Below are positions 1-8,803 of a stretch of 64,000 bases of DNA, piece after piece. The first letter of the stretch is position 1; each line of letters starts with the position of its first letter. This DNA comes from Paenisporosarcina quisquiliarum (GTDB lineage Bacteria; Bacillota; Bacilli; Bacillales_A; Planococcaceae): assembly GCF_027563315.1 (NCBI RefSeq), contig NZ_JAMKBJ010000001.1:248001-312000 (forward strand), read 5' to 3'. The position numbers and the translations under genes were made by a program. Under the pieces are notes generated by a model, which was given only the letters and a program-made list of their open reading frames with translations, did not search any database and was not told the origin of the DNA.

Positions 1-336
1 AGGGAAGGAAGTTTTATTTTTCGTTTCTTTCGCTTCAAAATCCACGTGAATGCCTTGCCATACACCATTAAAGTCTGTAGTTGAAGCAGTGCGGTAATAG
101 GCTTCTTTGATGACAGCTGCACTTCGGGAAGGATATTCTACTTTTACGACTTGAATCGGTACTGGTTTTTTATGAATGACTGCAGTACCTCTTTGCATAT
201 AAAAGTCATTTGTTTCATTAATCTCATCCTCTAAGGTTTTTCCCCGGTTACTGAAGGTATAATCCTTCTTTGCACGTTTTTCCGAATTATTTTTTTGTGG
301 CGTATAAATCTTACCATTCGGGTAGTTAATTGCCAT
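1..336 (-). CDS. recU: Holliday junction resolvase RecU (N-terminal part, runs off window)
   Basis: Reverse-strand reading frame starting at ATG 336 behind the ribosome site GAGGTG and open to the window edge (112 codons). The translation begins MAINYPNGK and contains [14 protein letters not shown] and IDFEAKET-like stretches (here [15 protein letters not shown]), which are hallmarks of RecU; the last of these carries catalytic acidic residues of the resolvase fold. RecU cleaves Holliday junctions during recombination and chromosome segregation. In B. subtilis it is co-transcribed with ponA and lies next to the yppE-mrfA genes, as here. The C-terminal half is outside the window, so completeness cannot be judged. 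Confidence 0.95.
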   Translation of the reverse strand, partial: MAINYPNGKIYTPQKNNSEKRAKKDYTFSNRGKTLEDEINETNDFYMQRGTAVIHKKPVPIQVVKVEYPSRSAAVIKEAYYRTASTTDFNGVWQGIHVDFEAKETKNKTSFP

Positions 337-518
337 GCTCGTCACCTCGCATATCAGTTTATCATAACCACACCCTACTAGACGTGATTTGCGCCTTAAG
401 GTTTCATAGTTTGTGTGTCGAATTATTGTAAGTATTAGCTTATTCCTTCTAGTTTTGTCGTCGACAAAGGAATTCATCATGATTTGGAGAACTTCACTAA
501 CAACTGGAGGGATGCAGC

Positions 519-704
519 ATGAAACGAATAGAAGAATTGATCGAACAGTTGTCATTACTCGAACATATTTTGGAAGCCCGATTTATACAGGAAAGATCGA
601 CTCAGACGCAGAGTGTCATTGATAAAGGTAACCAGGTGGGGAAAGCGCTGAAAGAAACCGAACAAATGATAGAATGGAATATCTGTTCGCAAAAAAGTGG
701 TTAA
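519..704 (+). CDS. small hypothetical protein, 61 aa
   Basis: Short ORF starting at ATG 519 behind a good ribosome site (GGAGGG, seven bases upstream). The product is mostly predicted helix ([19 protein letters not shown] at the N-terminus) and hydrophilic, with no signal peptide. Its stop codon lies inside the hairpin of the terminator at 691-718. It occupies the position of the small ypp genes between recU and yppE in Bacillus, but I do not recognise the family. It could be a genuine small protein transcribed divergently from recU; the alternative frame covering 413-622 has no ribosome site. Confidence is moderate. Confidence 0.5.
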   Translation: MKRIEELIEQLSLLEHILEARFIQERSTQTQSVIDKGNQVGKALKETEQMIEWNICSQKSG

Positions 705-718
705 AACCACTTTTTTTT
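691..718 (+). terminator. intrinsic terminator after small ORF
   Basis: Stem AAAAAAGTGGT / ACCACTTTTTT with a short loop and a run of eight T. It overlaps the end of the 61-codon ORF and separates it from yppE. Confidence 0.75.
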
Positions 719-751
719 GTTACTATAAACTGTAACAAAGGGGCTGAGACC

Positions 752-1138
752 ATGAACTTAAACGAACAAACGAAATTGATTTTAGAAGAAAGTCAAAACT
801 GTTTAATTCGTCATCAAGAAATGCGTGACACGGATACAACTCCGGATTTTTTTTCACAAGTAAAGCCCCATGCCGATCAATGGCTCGCTTTTCTAATTGA
901 ATGGAGAGAGAATGCCAACAACTGGATTAACCAACATCGTCCGAAGTATATGCGTATCCAACAAATAGATGCGGCTATTGAAGCTTTCAATCAATATGTC
1001 GTTCAATCATTTTATAAAGAGACTGGGAAAAAGAGGTTTGCACAATCCATACAATCAACTTGTTACACGTTGCAAACTTTTATACATGCCATAGAGCAAG
1101 AAGGTGAAAAGCTTGATCAGGAAACAATCAATAAGTGA
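752..1138 (+). CDS. yppE: YppE family protein (DUF1798)
   Basis: 128-residue all-helical cytoplasmic protein matching B. subtilis YppE along its length: a DFF..VKP motif near residue 28, RPKY near residue 57, KKRF near residue 89 and a final helix. Start chosen at ATG 752, preceded by AAAGGGG; an upstream in-frame start lies within the preceding terminator and is unlikely. The function of YppE is unknown; it consistently sits just upstream of the mrfA helicase gene, whose start lies within the last codons of yppE, indicating translational coupling. Confidence 0.88.
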   Translation: MNLNEQTKLILEESQNCLIRHQEMRDTDTTPDFFSQVKPHADQWLAFLIEWRENANNWINQHRPKYMRIQQIDAAIEAFNQYVVQSFYKETGKKRFAQSIQSTCYTLQTFIHAIEQEGEKLDQETINK

Positions 1139-3404
1139 CATTTTAAGTGAGTGGAAGCAGGACCCTGTCATGCGGGAACGAATTGTTCATTGGCACACAA
1201 TAGATGAAAAACAGGCATTCCTGTCTGATTTTCCCGAAGATTTACATCCATCTATTCAACAAGCATTGAAAGAACGAGGTATTACACAGCTCTATAGCCA
1301 TCAGAGGCTTGCGTATGATACAGCAAGGACTGGACAATCTTTTACGGCGATTACGCCAACTGCATCCGGAAAATCTCTTTGCTATCATTTGCCTGTCCTA
1401 CAATCAATTGTTGAAGACAGTTCTTCGAGGGCACTCTATTTATTTCCGACAAAGGCTCTCGCTCAGGATCAAAAATCCGATTTAAATTTATTGATTGAAC
1501 AAATGAATCAAGATATTTTGAGTTACACATATGATGGCGATACTTCACCGGCAATTCGAACAAAAGTTAGAAAAGCTGGGCATATCGTTTTGACAAATCC
1601 TGATATGCTCCACTCTGGAATATTACCTCACCATACGAAATGGGTTTCATTATTTGAGAACTTAAAGTATATCGTTGTGGATGAGTTGCATACATACAAA
1701 GGCGTATTTGGCAGTCACGTAGCACACGTTTTGCGAAGGTTGAAACGTATCTGTCAATATTATGGAAGTAACCCGGTTTTTATATGTACTTCAGCAACAA
1801 TTGCTAACCCGCAAGAACTGGCAGAATCATTGACTAACGAAACTCATAAACTGATAGATAAAAATGGTGCGCCGTCTGGTAAGAAAAATTTTATTTTTTA
1901 TAATCCGCCGATTGTTCATCCTACTTTTGGCGTCAGACGCAGCGCAATTCTTGAAGTAAGGGATTTAGCCAAACGCTTATACAAGGAAGGAATTCAAACC
2001 ATCGTTTTTGCGAAAAGCAGAGTCCGTGTTGAGATGCTTGTTACGTACTTAAAAGAGCTATCCAAGAAAAAAATAAATGATGAATCCATTCGTGGCTATA
2101 GAGGGGGCTACTTGCCTTCTGAACGTAGACAAATTGAAAAAGGTTTGCGGGATGGCACAATCCAGACGGTCGTTAGTACAAATGCGCTGGAACTTGGTGT
2201 AGATATCGGTCAGTTGCAAGCCTGCATCATGACCGGTTACCCGGGAAACATAGCAAGCGCTTGGCAACAGGCGGGACGGGCTGGCAGGAGACAGGATGAG
2301 GCATTAATAATCTATGTCGCTCAATCAACTGCTCTTGATCAATATATTGTGAATCATCCTGCATTCTTACTGGGTCAATCTCCTGAAGAAGCTCGTATAC
2401 ATCCCGATAATCTAGTGATTTTGATGGATCATCTAAAATGTGCTTCATTTGAATTGCCTTTTAAGACCACTGAACAATACGGGGAATTTGAAATACAGGA
2501 ATTACTAGCGTATTTGGAAGAAGAAGGAATACTGGTAAGGACTTCTGATAAATGGCATTGGATGAGTGATCGTTTTCCTGCACATGAAATCAGTTTACGT
2601 TCTGCCTCCCAAGAAAATGTCATCATTATTGATCAAACCATCCCGGCCGCAACGAAAGTAATTGGCGAAATGGATCGCTACAGTGCAATGACATTATTGC
2701 ATGAAGAAGCGATTTACTTACATCAAGGCATTCAGTTTCAAGTGGAGAAGTTGGACTGGGAAGAAAAGAAAGCTTTTGTAAGAGAAGTCGATGTAGACTA
2801 CTTTACGGATGCCAATCTTGCAGTTGAATTAAAAGTAATGAGTGAAGATAAAGAAAGAAGTTACAAAAACGGTGCCGTCTTTTATGGTGACGTGTCCATT
2901 TTAGCTATGGCGACCATCTTCAAGAAAATACGTTTTGATACACATGACAATATTGGATCAGGTCCGATTCAACTTCCTCCCGAAGAATTACATACTTCTT
3001 CGAGTTGGTTAAGTTTTAATCGACCGCCTGGCTGGACGGATGCCATGCTTACAGATGCGATGACAGGTGCAGCAACTTCAATTGCATCCTTTATTCCTTT
3101 GTTCGTACATTGTGATCGTCGCGATATTCATGTGGTACCGCAAGTGAAATCCATACATGCAGAACTTCCTACATTTTTTGTTTATGACAGTTACCCAGGA
3201 GGCATTGGGATTAGTGAACGCGTTTTTGACGTATGGCCAGAACTACTCGGCCACGTTGAACAGCATGTGGAAGCGTGCCCATGTGATCAAGGGTGTCCTG
3301 CTTGCATCGGACCACAGGAAGCAATTGTAGGGATGAAAGATGAAGTGTTGAAACTTCTTGCTTATTTACAATTAGAATCAACAGGTGATCCATATGTCAT
3401 TTGA
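1113..3404 (+). CDS. mrfA: DNA repair helicase MrfA (YprA), DEAD/DEAH superfamily 2 with zinc site
   Basis: 763-residue helicase. Motif I TPTASGKS lies near residue 82, motif II reads DELH, motif III TSATIAN, and the C-terminal half contains QQAGRAGRR (motif VI) and a DUF1998-type region ending in four cysteines (C722, C724, C728, C731) that match the zinc site known to be needed in MrfA. In B. subtilis MrfA acts with the nuclease MrfB in a UvrABC-independent repair route for mitomycin C damage. The TTG at 1113 fits the ribosome site GAAGGTGA; a GTG at 1104 sits on top of that site. It overlaps yppE upstream and mrfB downstream. Confidence 0.95.
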   Translation: MIRKQSISDILSEWKQDPVMRERIVHWHTIDEKQAFLSDFPEDLHPSIQQALKERGITQLYSHQRLAYDTARTGQSFTAITPTASGKSLCYHLPVLQSIVEDSSSRALYLFPTKALAQDQKSDLNLLIEQMNQDILSYTYDGDTSPAIRTKVRKAGHIVLTNPDMLHSGILPHHTKWVSLFENLKYIVVDELHTYKGVFGSHVAHVLRRLKRICQYYGSNPVFICTSATIANPQELAESLTNETHKLIDKNGAPSGKKNFIFYNPPIVHPTFGVRRSAILEVRDLAKRLYKEGIQTIVFAKSRVRVEMLVTYLKELSKKKINDESIRGYRGGYLPSERRQIEKGLRDGTIQTVVSTNALELGVDIGQLQACIMTGYPGNIASAWQQAGRAGRRQDEALIIYVAQSTALDQYIVNHPAFLLGQSPEEARIHPDNLVILMDHLKCASFELPFKTTEQYGEFEIQELLAYLEEEGILVRTSDKWHWMSDRFPAHEISLRSASQENVIIIDQTIPAATKVIGEMDRYSAMTLLHEEAIYLHQGIQFQVEKLDWEEKKAFVREVDVDYFTDANLAVELKVMSEDKERSYKNGAVFYGDVSILAMATIFKKIRFDTHDNIGSGPIQLPPEELHTSSSWLSFNRPPGWTDAMLTDAMTGAATSIASFIPLFVHCDRRDIHVVPQVKSIHAELPTFFVYDSYPGGIGISERVFDVWPELLGHVEQHVEACPCDQGCPACIGPQEAIVGMKDEVLKLLAYLQLESTGDPYVI

Positions 3405-4668
3405 AAAAAATCTCCTACAAATGAAGAAGCTAATTAAGAAAAAGCCAGCGAAATCTGAATCGCTGGCTCCTTTCGTCATACCAGAAAAACCGAAATATAC
3501 AAAGGCATGGGAAGAATCTGGCTTAAAAGTGATCGAAAATGACTTCGGCATCGTTTTTGAAAAAAAGATTGTGTATGACCGAAATTATTGCCACGGCAAT
3601 TTTAAATTAAAAGAAGTTTTCGATGCGTTCGCTCTATGGAATTCATTTCAAGGTGTACATCCCGTTTCAACAGATGGCAAGCAAGTTGTCTTCTTTGATA
3701 CTGAAACAACGGGTCTAAAAGGAACAGGAACCTACATATTCTTAATTGGACAGTTGATATGGAATAAAGATCATTTTGAAATGACACAACATATCTTAGC
3801 TGACCCAAGCCATGAAGCCGCTATGTTATATGAATCAGGCTTATGGAAACCAGGACAGACCGTTATTACGTATAATGGCAAAAGTTTTGATTGGCCCCAA
3901 TTACAGACAAGATGGACATTGAACCGAGAGCATCTTCCGAAACTATCGGACCCTATTCATATTGATTTACTTCATGGCTCAAGAAGAGTCTGGCGGAATG
4001 ATTTGGATCAATTCAAATTGACAAAAATCGAAGAGGAAAAATTGGGATTCAAGCGTGTTGGGGATATCCCAGGTCATTTAGCGCCAATTATTTATATGGA
4101 TGCCGTAAAAAGCGGGAATCCGTCGACGTTATTAAAAGTTCTTCATCACAATGAATGGGACATCCTATCATTACTAACCTTATTCATTCACACGACCAAA
4201 CTAATTTTACAAGAGCAATACCTAGATTCCAGCACCTCGTCCACAAATATAGGAAAATGGTTTTCTGATTTGAAAGATTTTGAAAAAGGACAAAGTGTTT
4301 TTGAACAGATTATCACTCAATATGGTACTGCTGAAGCTGCTATGGCTTTTTATTACTTAGGCTATGAATATAAACGAATCAAACAATTTGATCTTGCTTA
4401 TGAATCGTTTGAAAAATCACTTGGTCATGTATTGGATGTATGGGAAATAAAAGTGTATGAAGAACTCGCAAAAATAGCTGAACATGCAAAAAAAGACTTT
4501 GGACTTGCTAGACTTCATGTTGAAAAAGCATTAGAACTCATTCAGAAAACGGCGGATTTAAAACCGTTACAAAAAGATAGAAGAACACATGAATTTAAAA
4601 AGCGTTTAGAACGAATAATAAGAAAACAAACTATTTCCCGGGCAAGCGCAGGTTTCGACAGAAAATGA
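3394..4668 (+). CDS. mrfB: DNA repair exonuclease MrfB (YprB), RNase H-like fold plus TPR-like tail
   Basis: 424 residues. A DEDD-type exonuclease core begins with FFDTETTG (D102, E104), followed by ITYNGKSFD and later the HHNEWDILSL stretch carrying the last metal ligands. The C-terminal third is helical with TPR-like periodicity (AEAAMAFYYLGYEYKR). The family partner of MrfA in mitomycin lesion repair. ATG 3394 is preceded by AGGTGA at good spacing and overlaps the end of mrfA by 11 bases, so the two are translationally coupled. The tail of the gene runs into the gpsB promoter region without an obvious terminator. Confidence 0.93.
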   Translation: MSFEKNLLQMKKLIKKKPAKSESLAPFVIPEKPKYTKAWEESGLKVIENDFGIVFEKKIVYDRNYCHGNFKLKEVFDAFALWNSFQGVHPVSTDGKQVVFFDTETTGLKGTGTYIFLIGQLIWNKDHFEMTQHILADPSHEAAMLYESGLWKPGQTVITYNGKSFDWPQLQTRWTLNREHLPKLSDPIHIDLLHGSRRVWRNDLDQFKLTKIEEEKLGFKRVGDIPGHLAPIIYMDAVKSGNPSTLLKVLHHNEWDILSLLTLFIHTTKLILQEQYLDSSTSSTNIGKWFSDLKDFEKGQSVFEQIITQYGTAEAAMAFYYLGYEYKRIKQFDLAYESFEKSLGHVLDVWEIKVYEELAKIAEHAKKDFGLARLHVEKALELIQKTADLKPLQKDRRTHEFKKRLERIIRKQTISRASAGFDRK

Positions 4669-4698
4669 TTGAGGAAATGAACGACAAAACGTTCTTTA

Positions 4699-4707
4699 TG
4701 CTATAAT
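4699..4707 (+). promoter_or_regulatory. extended -10 promoter of gpsB
   Basis: TGCTATAAT is an extended -10 element (TG at 4699-4700, TATAAT 4702-4707), 36 bases before the gpsB start. No convincing -35 box is visible, which is usual for extended -10 promoters. Confidence 0.6.
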
Positions 4708-4743
4708 AAATCCATACATGTAACAACGGAAGGACGATGTATT

Positions 4744-5037
4744 ATGGATACGAAATTAACGCCGGAATTCATTCTGGAAAAAGAATTTAAGACTGGATTA
4801 CGTGGCTATCACCAAGATGAAGTAGATCAGTTCTTGGATGAAGTCATTCAAGATTACAATACTTTTATGCAAACAATTGAGACATTAAAAGCTGAAAATA
4901 GACGTTTAAAAGAAGAACTTGAGGACGCACCGAGACGTCAAGTTGCCGCACCTTCTACAGGAACTACCAACTTTGATATCTTAAAACGACTTTCTAATCT
5001 TGAAAAACACGTTTTTGGAAGTAAGTTGTACGAATAA
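4744..5037 (+). CDS. gpsB: cell division regulator GpsB
   Basis: 97-residue DivIVA-like coiled-coil protein. The N-terminal domain has [13 protein letters not shown] and [10 protein letters not shown], followed by a coiled coil (residues about 35-60), a variable linker, and the conserved C-terminal block [19 protein letters not shown] that forms the hexamer-assembling end. GpsB is an adaptor that shuttles penicillin-binding proteins between division site and side wall at the inner membrane face. It has its own extended -10 promoter. It directly precedes rnpB, as in B. subtilis; ypsA, which precedes gpsB there, is absent here. Confidence 0.97.
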   Translation: MDTKLTPEFILEKEFKTGLRGYHQDEVDQFLDEVIQDYNTFMQTIETLKAENRRLKEELEDAPRRQVAAPSTGTTNFDILKRLSNLEKHVFGSKLYE

Positions 5038-5056
5038 TTCAACATTCCAGGATGGA

Positions 5057-5085
5057 TTGTTTATTGAGTCACAATCAAGTATAAT
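5057..5085 (+). promoter_or_regulatory. promoter of rnpB
   Basis: TTGTTT (5057-5062), 17-base spacer, TATAAT (5080-5085). The predicted start near 5092 coincides with the 5' end expected from pairing of the RNase P RNA termini. Confidence 0.75.
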
Positions 5086-5091
5086 AAAGAA

Positions 5092-5495
5092 ACCATTTAG
5101 ATAATCCAGGTAATCGCTGCAACGCTCGACGTTGTAGAGGAAAGTCCATGCTCGCACGGTTCTGAGATGACCGTAGTGTTCGTGCTTAGCCAAAAAATAA
5201 GCTAAGGCAGTGTTACAGCTGACGGCGGGAACAACACCTAAGTCTTCGGATATGGTTTAGGTTCTCTGAAAGTGCCACAGTGACGGAGCTGATTCGGAAA
5301 CGTTTCAGGTGGAACGAGGTAAACCCCACGAGCGAGAAACCCAAATTATGGTAGGGGCACTCTCATGCAGGAATCAAACGAATTGAGGGACAGACTATGT
5401 CTGTAGATAGATGATTACTACTCACTTGTACGAGGCATCAGCCGTTTGAGTACGTGATAACAAAACATGGCTTATTGGGTTTTCTAATGGGTATA
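5092..5495 (+). ncRNA. rnpB: RNase P RNA, Bacillus type B
   Basis: Contains the universally conserved core elements: GTAATCGCTGCA, GAGGAAAGTCCATGCTCGCA, the GTAGTGTTCGTGC segment, GAAAGTGCCACAGTGACG, the GGTAAACCCC...GAGCGAGAAACCC block, and near the 3' end TAGATAGATGATTAC and ACAAAACATGGCTTA. The 5' segment ACCATTTAGA can pair with TCTAATGGGT at the 3' end, fixing the ends to within a few bases. The RNA is the catalytic subunit for tRNA 5' maturation. The layout between gpsB and ypsC is the standard Bacillales one. Confidence 0.97.
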
Positions 5496-5506
5496 CTTGA
5501 CTACAC

Positions 5507-5535
5507 AAGCTCTCCACTAATTCGGAGAGCTTTTA
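5507..5535 (+). terminator. terminator of rnpB
   Basis: Stem AGCTCTCC / GGAGAGCT with an eight-base loop followed by TTTATT. Confidence 0.85.
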
Positions 5536-5588
5536 TTAATAAATAAGCAAATAAATGGAACAATGACCGATAAAGAAAGGATGAGAAG

Positions 5589-6725
5589 ATGACGACTCAT
5601 CGATTAGTAGCAACATCAGCAATGGGGTTAGAGTCCATTGTGGCAGATGAAGTAAAAAAATTGGGCTATCAAACGCAAACTGAAAATGGAAAAATATATT
5701 TTGAAGGTGACGAGTTAGCAATTGCCCGTGCCAATATGTGGTTGCGAGTTGCAGACCGTGTCAAAATAATTGCTGGTGACTTCAGAGCAACTACATTTGA
5801 TCAATTGTTCGAACAAACTAAAGCGATTCCTTGGGAAAAATATTTACCAGTGGATGCGGCTTTTCCTGTTCAAGGGAAATCAGTTAAATCAAAATTATTC
5901 AGTGTTCCTGACTGTCAGGCAATTGTCAAAAAAGCGATTGTCGAACGTTTGAAATTGGCTCATAAACGAATTGGCTTTTTGGACGAATCCGGTGCAACAT
6001 TCAAGATTGAAGTGAGTATACTTAAAGATGTGGTTAAACTAAGCATTGATACAAGTGGTGTCGGATTACATAAACGGGGTTATCGATTAGAGCAAGGGGA
6101 AGCTCCATTAAAAGAAACATTGGCTGCTGCTTTGGTCTATATATCGAAATGGAATCCAAATCGTCCATTTGTCGACCCGTTCTGTGGTTCAGGAACAATT
6201 CCGATTGAAGCGGCAATGATTGGACAAAACTTAGCTCCGGGGTATAATCGAAGTTTTATAAGTGAAGACTGGCCATGGATGTCAGAAAAAATCTGGGAAG
6301 ACGTTCGCTTGGAAGCAGAAGAATTAGCAAACTATGACCAGCCACTCGATATCACTGGTTCAGATATAGATGGGAAAATGATTGACCTTGCAAAAAACAA
6401 TGCGATTGAAGCAGGCTTTGCTGATTTGATTAACTTTAAACAACGACAATTAAGAGATTTTACCACTTCGTCCAAGGACGGTGTGATGATTGGAAACCCT
6501 CCTTATGGTGAACGTATCGGGGAAAAAGAAACCATCGAAGACATGATTCAGGATATGGGACGTATAATGGATAGTTACCCGTCTTGGTCTGTTTATATGT
6601 TGTCATCAATGGCAGACTTTGAAACGTTATACGGACGCAAAGCGACAAAAAAACGCAAATTATTTAACGGTTTTATTGAAACGAATTATTATCAATATTG
6701 GGGTATAAAATTACCTCGTGAATAG
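5589..6725 (+). CDS. ypsC: THUMP-domain class I RNA methyltransferase YpsC (RlmL-like)
   Basis: 378 residues. The N-terminal part (about 45-155) fits a THUMP RNA-binding domain; the C-terminal part is a Rossmann methyltransferase with the SAM-binding motif DPFCGSGT near residue 196 and the catalytic NPPYGER motif starting at N303. The NPPY motif points to N2-methylation of guanine; E. coli RlmL methylates G2445 of 23S rRNA, and YpsC corresponds to that half without the RlmK domain. Start ATG 5589 follows AAAGGATG. It lies between rnpB and a terminator, so it is probably monocistronic. Confidence 0.9.
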   Translation: MTTHRLVATSAMGLESIVADEVKKLGYQTQTENGKIYFEGDELAIARANMWLRVADRVKIIAGDFRATTFDQLFEQTKAIPWEKYLPVDAAFPVQGKSVKSKLFSVPDCQAIVKKAIVERLKLAHKRIGFLDESGATFKIEVSILKDVVKLSIDTSGVGLHKRGYRLEQGEAPLKETLAAALVYISKWNPNRPFVDPFCGSGTIPIEAAMIGQNLAPGYNRSFISEDWPWMSEKIWEDVRLEAEELANYDQPLDITGSDIDGKMIDLAKNNAIEAGFADLINFKQRQLRDFTTSSKDGVMIGNPPYGERIGEKETIEDMIQDMGRIMDSYPSWSVYMLSSMADFETLYGRKATKKRKLFNGFIETNYYQYWGIKLPRE

Positions 6726-6730
6726 CACCC

Positions 6731-6760
6731 AAAACGGATAGGTCAACCTATCCGTTTTCT
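6731..6760 (+). terminator. terminator of ypsC
   Basis: Near-perfect inverted repeat AAAACGGATAGG / CCTATCCGTTTT ending in a T run. Confidence 0.8.
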
Positions 6761-6782
6761 TATCGTTTGAAAGGGGATCACT

Positions 6783-8696
6783 ATGAAACAAACATTACCA
6801 TTTGCACTAACGAAAGACCGCTCATTTTTTGAATCACTAGGTGATTGGATGGGCGACGTACTTTATGATGAACTGCCTGAAAAAGGATTCGAATGTCGTG
6901 ATGAGCAGATTTATATGGCCTATCAGATTGAAAAATCTTTAAAAAATAAAAATGTTTTGTTTGCCGAAGCTGGCGTAGGAACAGGTAAGACAATTGCATA
7001 TTTACTTCCGGCAATTTCCTATGCGCGTTACACAGGGAAACCTGCGTTAATTTCCTGTGCAGATGAAACATTGATTGATCAGCTTGTGAAAAAAGAAGGC
7101 GATATTCAAAAGTTACAAGATTCACTAGGATGGAACATTGATGTCCGACTGGCAAAATCTCGTGATCAATATTTATGTCTAAAGAGACTGGAACATGAAC
7201 AAAAAACGAATGATGAAGATTTCCTGGAACAAATTGAAGATGGGATTCCTGATTTTGTTTACGGTCATCAGTCGCTTCAATCCGTATTTCCGTATGGCGA
7301 ACGCAGTGCTTTCTCAGACGTCAGTGACGAGGATTGGCAAAAAGTAAATTATCATCCCATCCAACAATGCGCTGTATGTGATATTCGAAACCGATGTGGT
7401 CAGACAATTCACCGCCAAAACTATCGTGAAGCTGGTGATTTGATTATTTGTTCACATGATTTCCTAATGGAACATATTTGGACAAAAGAATCACGTGTAC
7501 GTGAAGGTCAAATGCCTTTATTGCCTGATGTTTCAATGATTGTATTAGATGAAGGACACTTGCTAGAATTCGCAGCGCAACGTGCATTGACATATGAAGT
7601 ACAGAGTCAGACGCTAGTGTCATTGATTGACCGCGTTGCACAGGACGGAGTTCGAGAAAAAACATTACAACTTCTTGAAAGATTACAGGACTTACATGAT
7701 GATTTCTTTAAAGAATTGCTGACTCACGCCTATGGTGAAGCAGGGGAGCGTCTCCATATTGATAAAACCGATCGAGTTTTAGAAATAGGTCAACAGCTTG
7801 TCAAATTAGTAGAACAAATCCTTGAGGAATTCGTATTTGAATCAGAGCTTTATACGATTGATGAATATGATCTTCGTATGGTTGAAGAATACTTGGAACA
7901 ATATGTATTTTCACTCCAATTATTTGTTCAAAATGGAGATGCTGTCGACTGGTTGGAAGAAAAAGATGGTCTTGAGACATTAGTGATTATGCCACGACTC
8001 GTTACTGATATTTTGAATGAAAAATTATTTACTAATAAATTGCCTGTAGTCTTTTCTTCAGCAACTTTATCTGTGAATAAAGACTTTACCTATATTTCGG
8101 ATGCTTTGGGCATCGATCAATATCATTCATTCAGTGTACCGTCACCATTTGATTATGATCAAGTAATGCGGATTTTCGGGCATTCTGTCGAAAATGCTAT
8201 ATCCAAAGCTCAAAGAGCACGAGAATTACTCTTACAATCAAAAGAACCCACTTTAATATTATTCAAGTCGAAAACGGATATGGTGAATTTTGAAAATACC
8301 CTCTCAGTTGAAGAAAGAATGGGCATTGTTTTTGAAGGGGAAAGAGAATTATCATCAATCGTGCGCGATTTCCAGGCAGGACATATCTCGACATTATGTT
8401 CATACCATTTATGGGAAGGGCTTGATTTGCCTGCAGAAGCATTAACACGTGTGATTATTTTTGATTTACCATTCCCTCCGCATGATCCACTATTTGATGC
8501 GAAGCGAAAATTCTCAAATGATCCATTTGCTGAAGTAGAATTGCCGTTTATGTTATTGCGTCTTCAACAAGGAATTGGCCGTCTCATCCGGACATCAGCC
8601 GATCATGGATCCATCCACTTGTTATTGAATGAAGATGAAAAGCAATTGAGTACAGAGTTCACACACATACTTCCAGTAGGAATCTCTTGGATTTAA
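6783..8696 (+). CDS. ypvA: DinG/XPD-like ATP-dependent helicase YpvA
   Basis: 637 residues. Walker A AGVGTGKT ends at residue 70; the DEAH-type box is DEGH (256-259); FSSATL is motif III and GIGRLIR motif VI. Four cysteines at 132, 196, 199 and 205 (CLKRL ... CAVCDIRNRC) lie where DinG/XPD helicases bind a 4Fe-4S cluster, so this is an Fe-S helicase. In family members the activity is 5'-3' DNA unwinding linked to damage repair; the exact role of YpvA is not established. ATG 6783 follows AAAGGGGA. It is flanked by terminators on both sides. Confidence 0.9.
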   Translation: MKQTLPFALTKDRSFFESLGDWMGDVLYDELPEKGFECRDEQIYMAYQIEKSLKNKNVLFAEAGVGTGKTIAYLLPAISYARYTGKPALISCADETLIDQLVKKEGDIQKLQDSLGWNIDVRLAKSRDQYLCLKRLEHEQKTNDEDFLEQIEDGIPDFVYGHQSLQSVFPYGERSAFSDVSDEDWQKVNYHPIQQCAVCDIRNRCGQTIHRQNYREAGDLIICSHDFLMEHIWTKESRVREGQMPLLPDVSMIVLDEGHLLEFAAQRALTYEVQSQTLVSLIDRVAQDGVREKTLQLLERLQDLHDDFFKELLTHAYGEAGERLHIDKTDRVLEIGQQLVKLVEQILEEFVFESELYTIDEYDLRMVEEYLEQYVFSLQLFVQNGDAVDWLEEKDGLETLVIMPRLVTDILNEKLFTNKLPVVFSSATLSVNKDFTYISDALGIDQYHSFSVPSPFDYDQVMRIFGHSVENAISKAQRARELLLQSKEPTLILFKSKTDMVNFENTLSVEERMGIVFEGERELSSIVRDFQAGHISTLCSYHLWEGLDLPAEALTRVIIFDLPFPPHDPLFDAKRKFSNDPFAEVELPFMLLRLQQGIGRLIRTSADHGSIHLLLNEDEKQLSTEFTHILPVGISWI

Positions 8697-8701
8697 ATTG
8701 A

Positions 8702-8731
8702 AAGGCCATTCTGAGGAATGGTCTTTTTTCT
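8702..8731 (+). terminator. terminator of ypvA
   Basis: Stem GGCCATTC / GAATGGTC followed by TTTTTT. Confidence 0.8.
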
Positions 8732-8803
8732 TTGCGGAATTAAAGAACTTTTCTGTCATTATGGTAAAATAAGTGAGATGTTTGAATTGTTAAGGGGGAT
8801 GAC

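Noticed and set aside
413-622. Frame overlapping the small ORF at 519
   Set aside because: No ribosome site, and it lies across the divergent promoter region and the better-supported 61-codon frame.
6781-7155. 124-codon reverse-strand frame opposite ypvA
   Set aside because: Lies entirely over the Walker A region of the helicase; no ribosome site.
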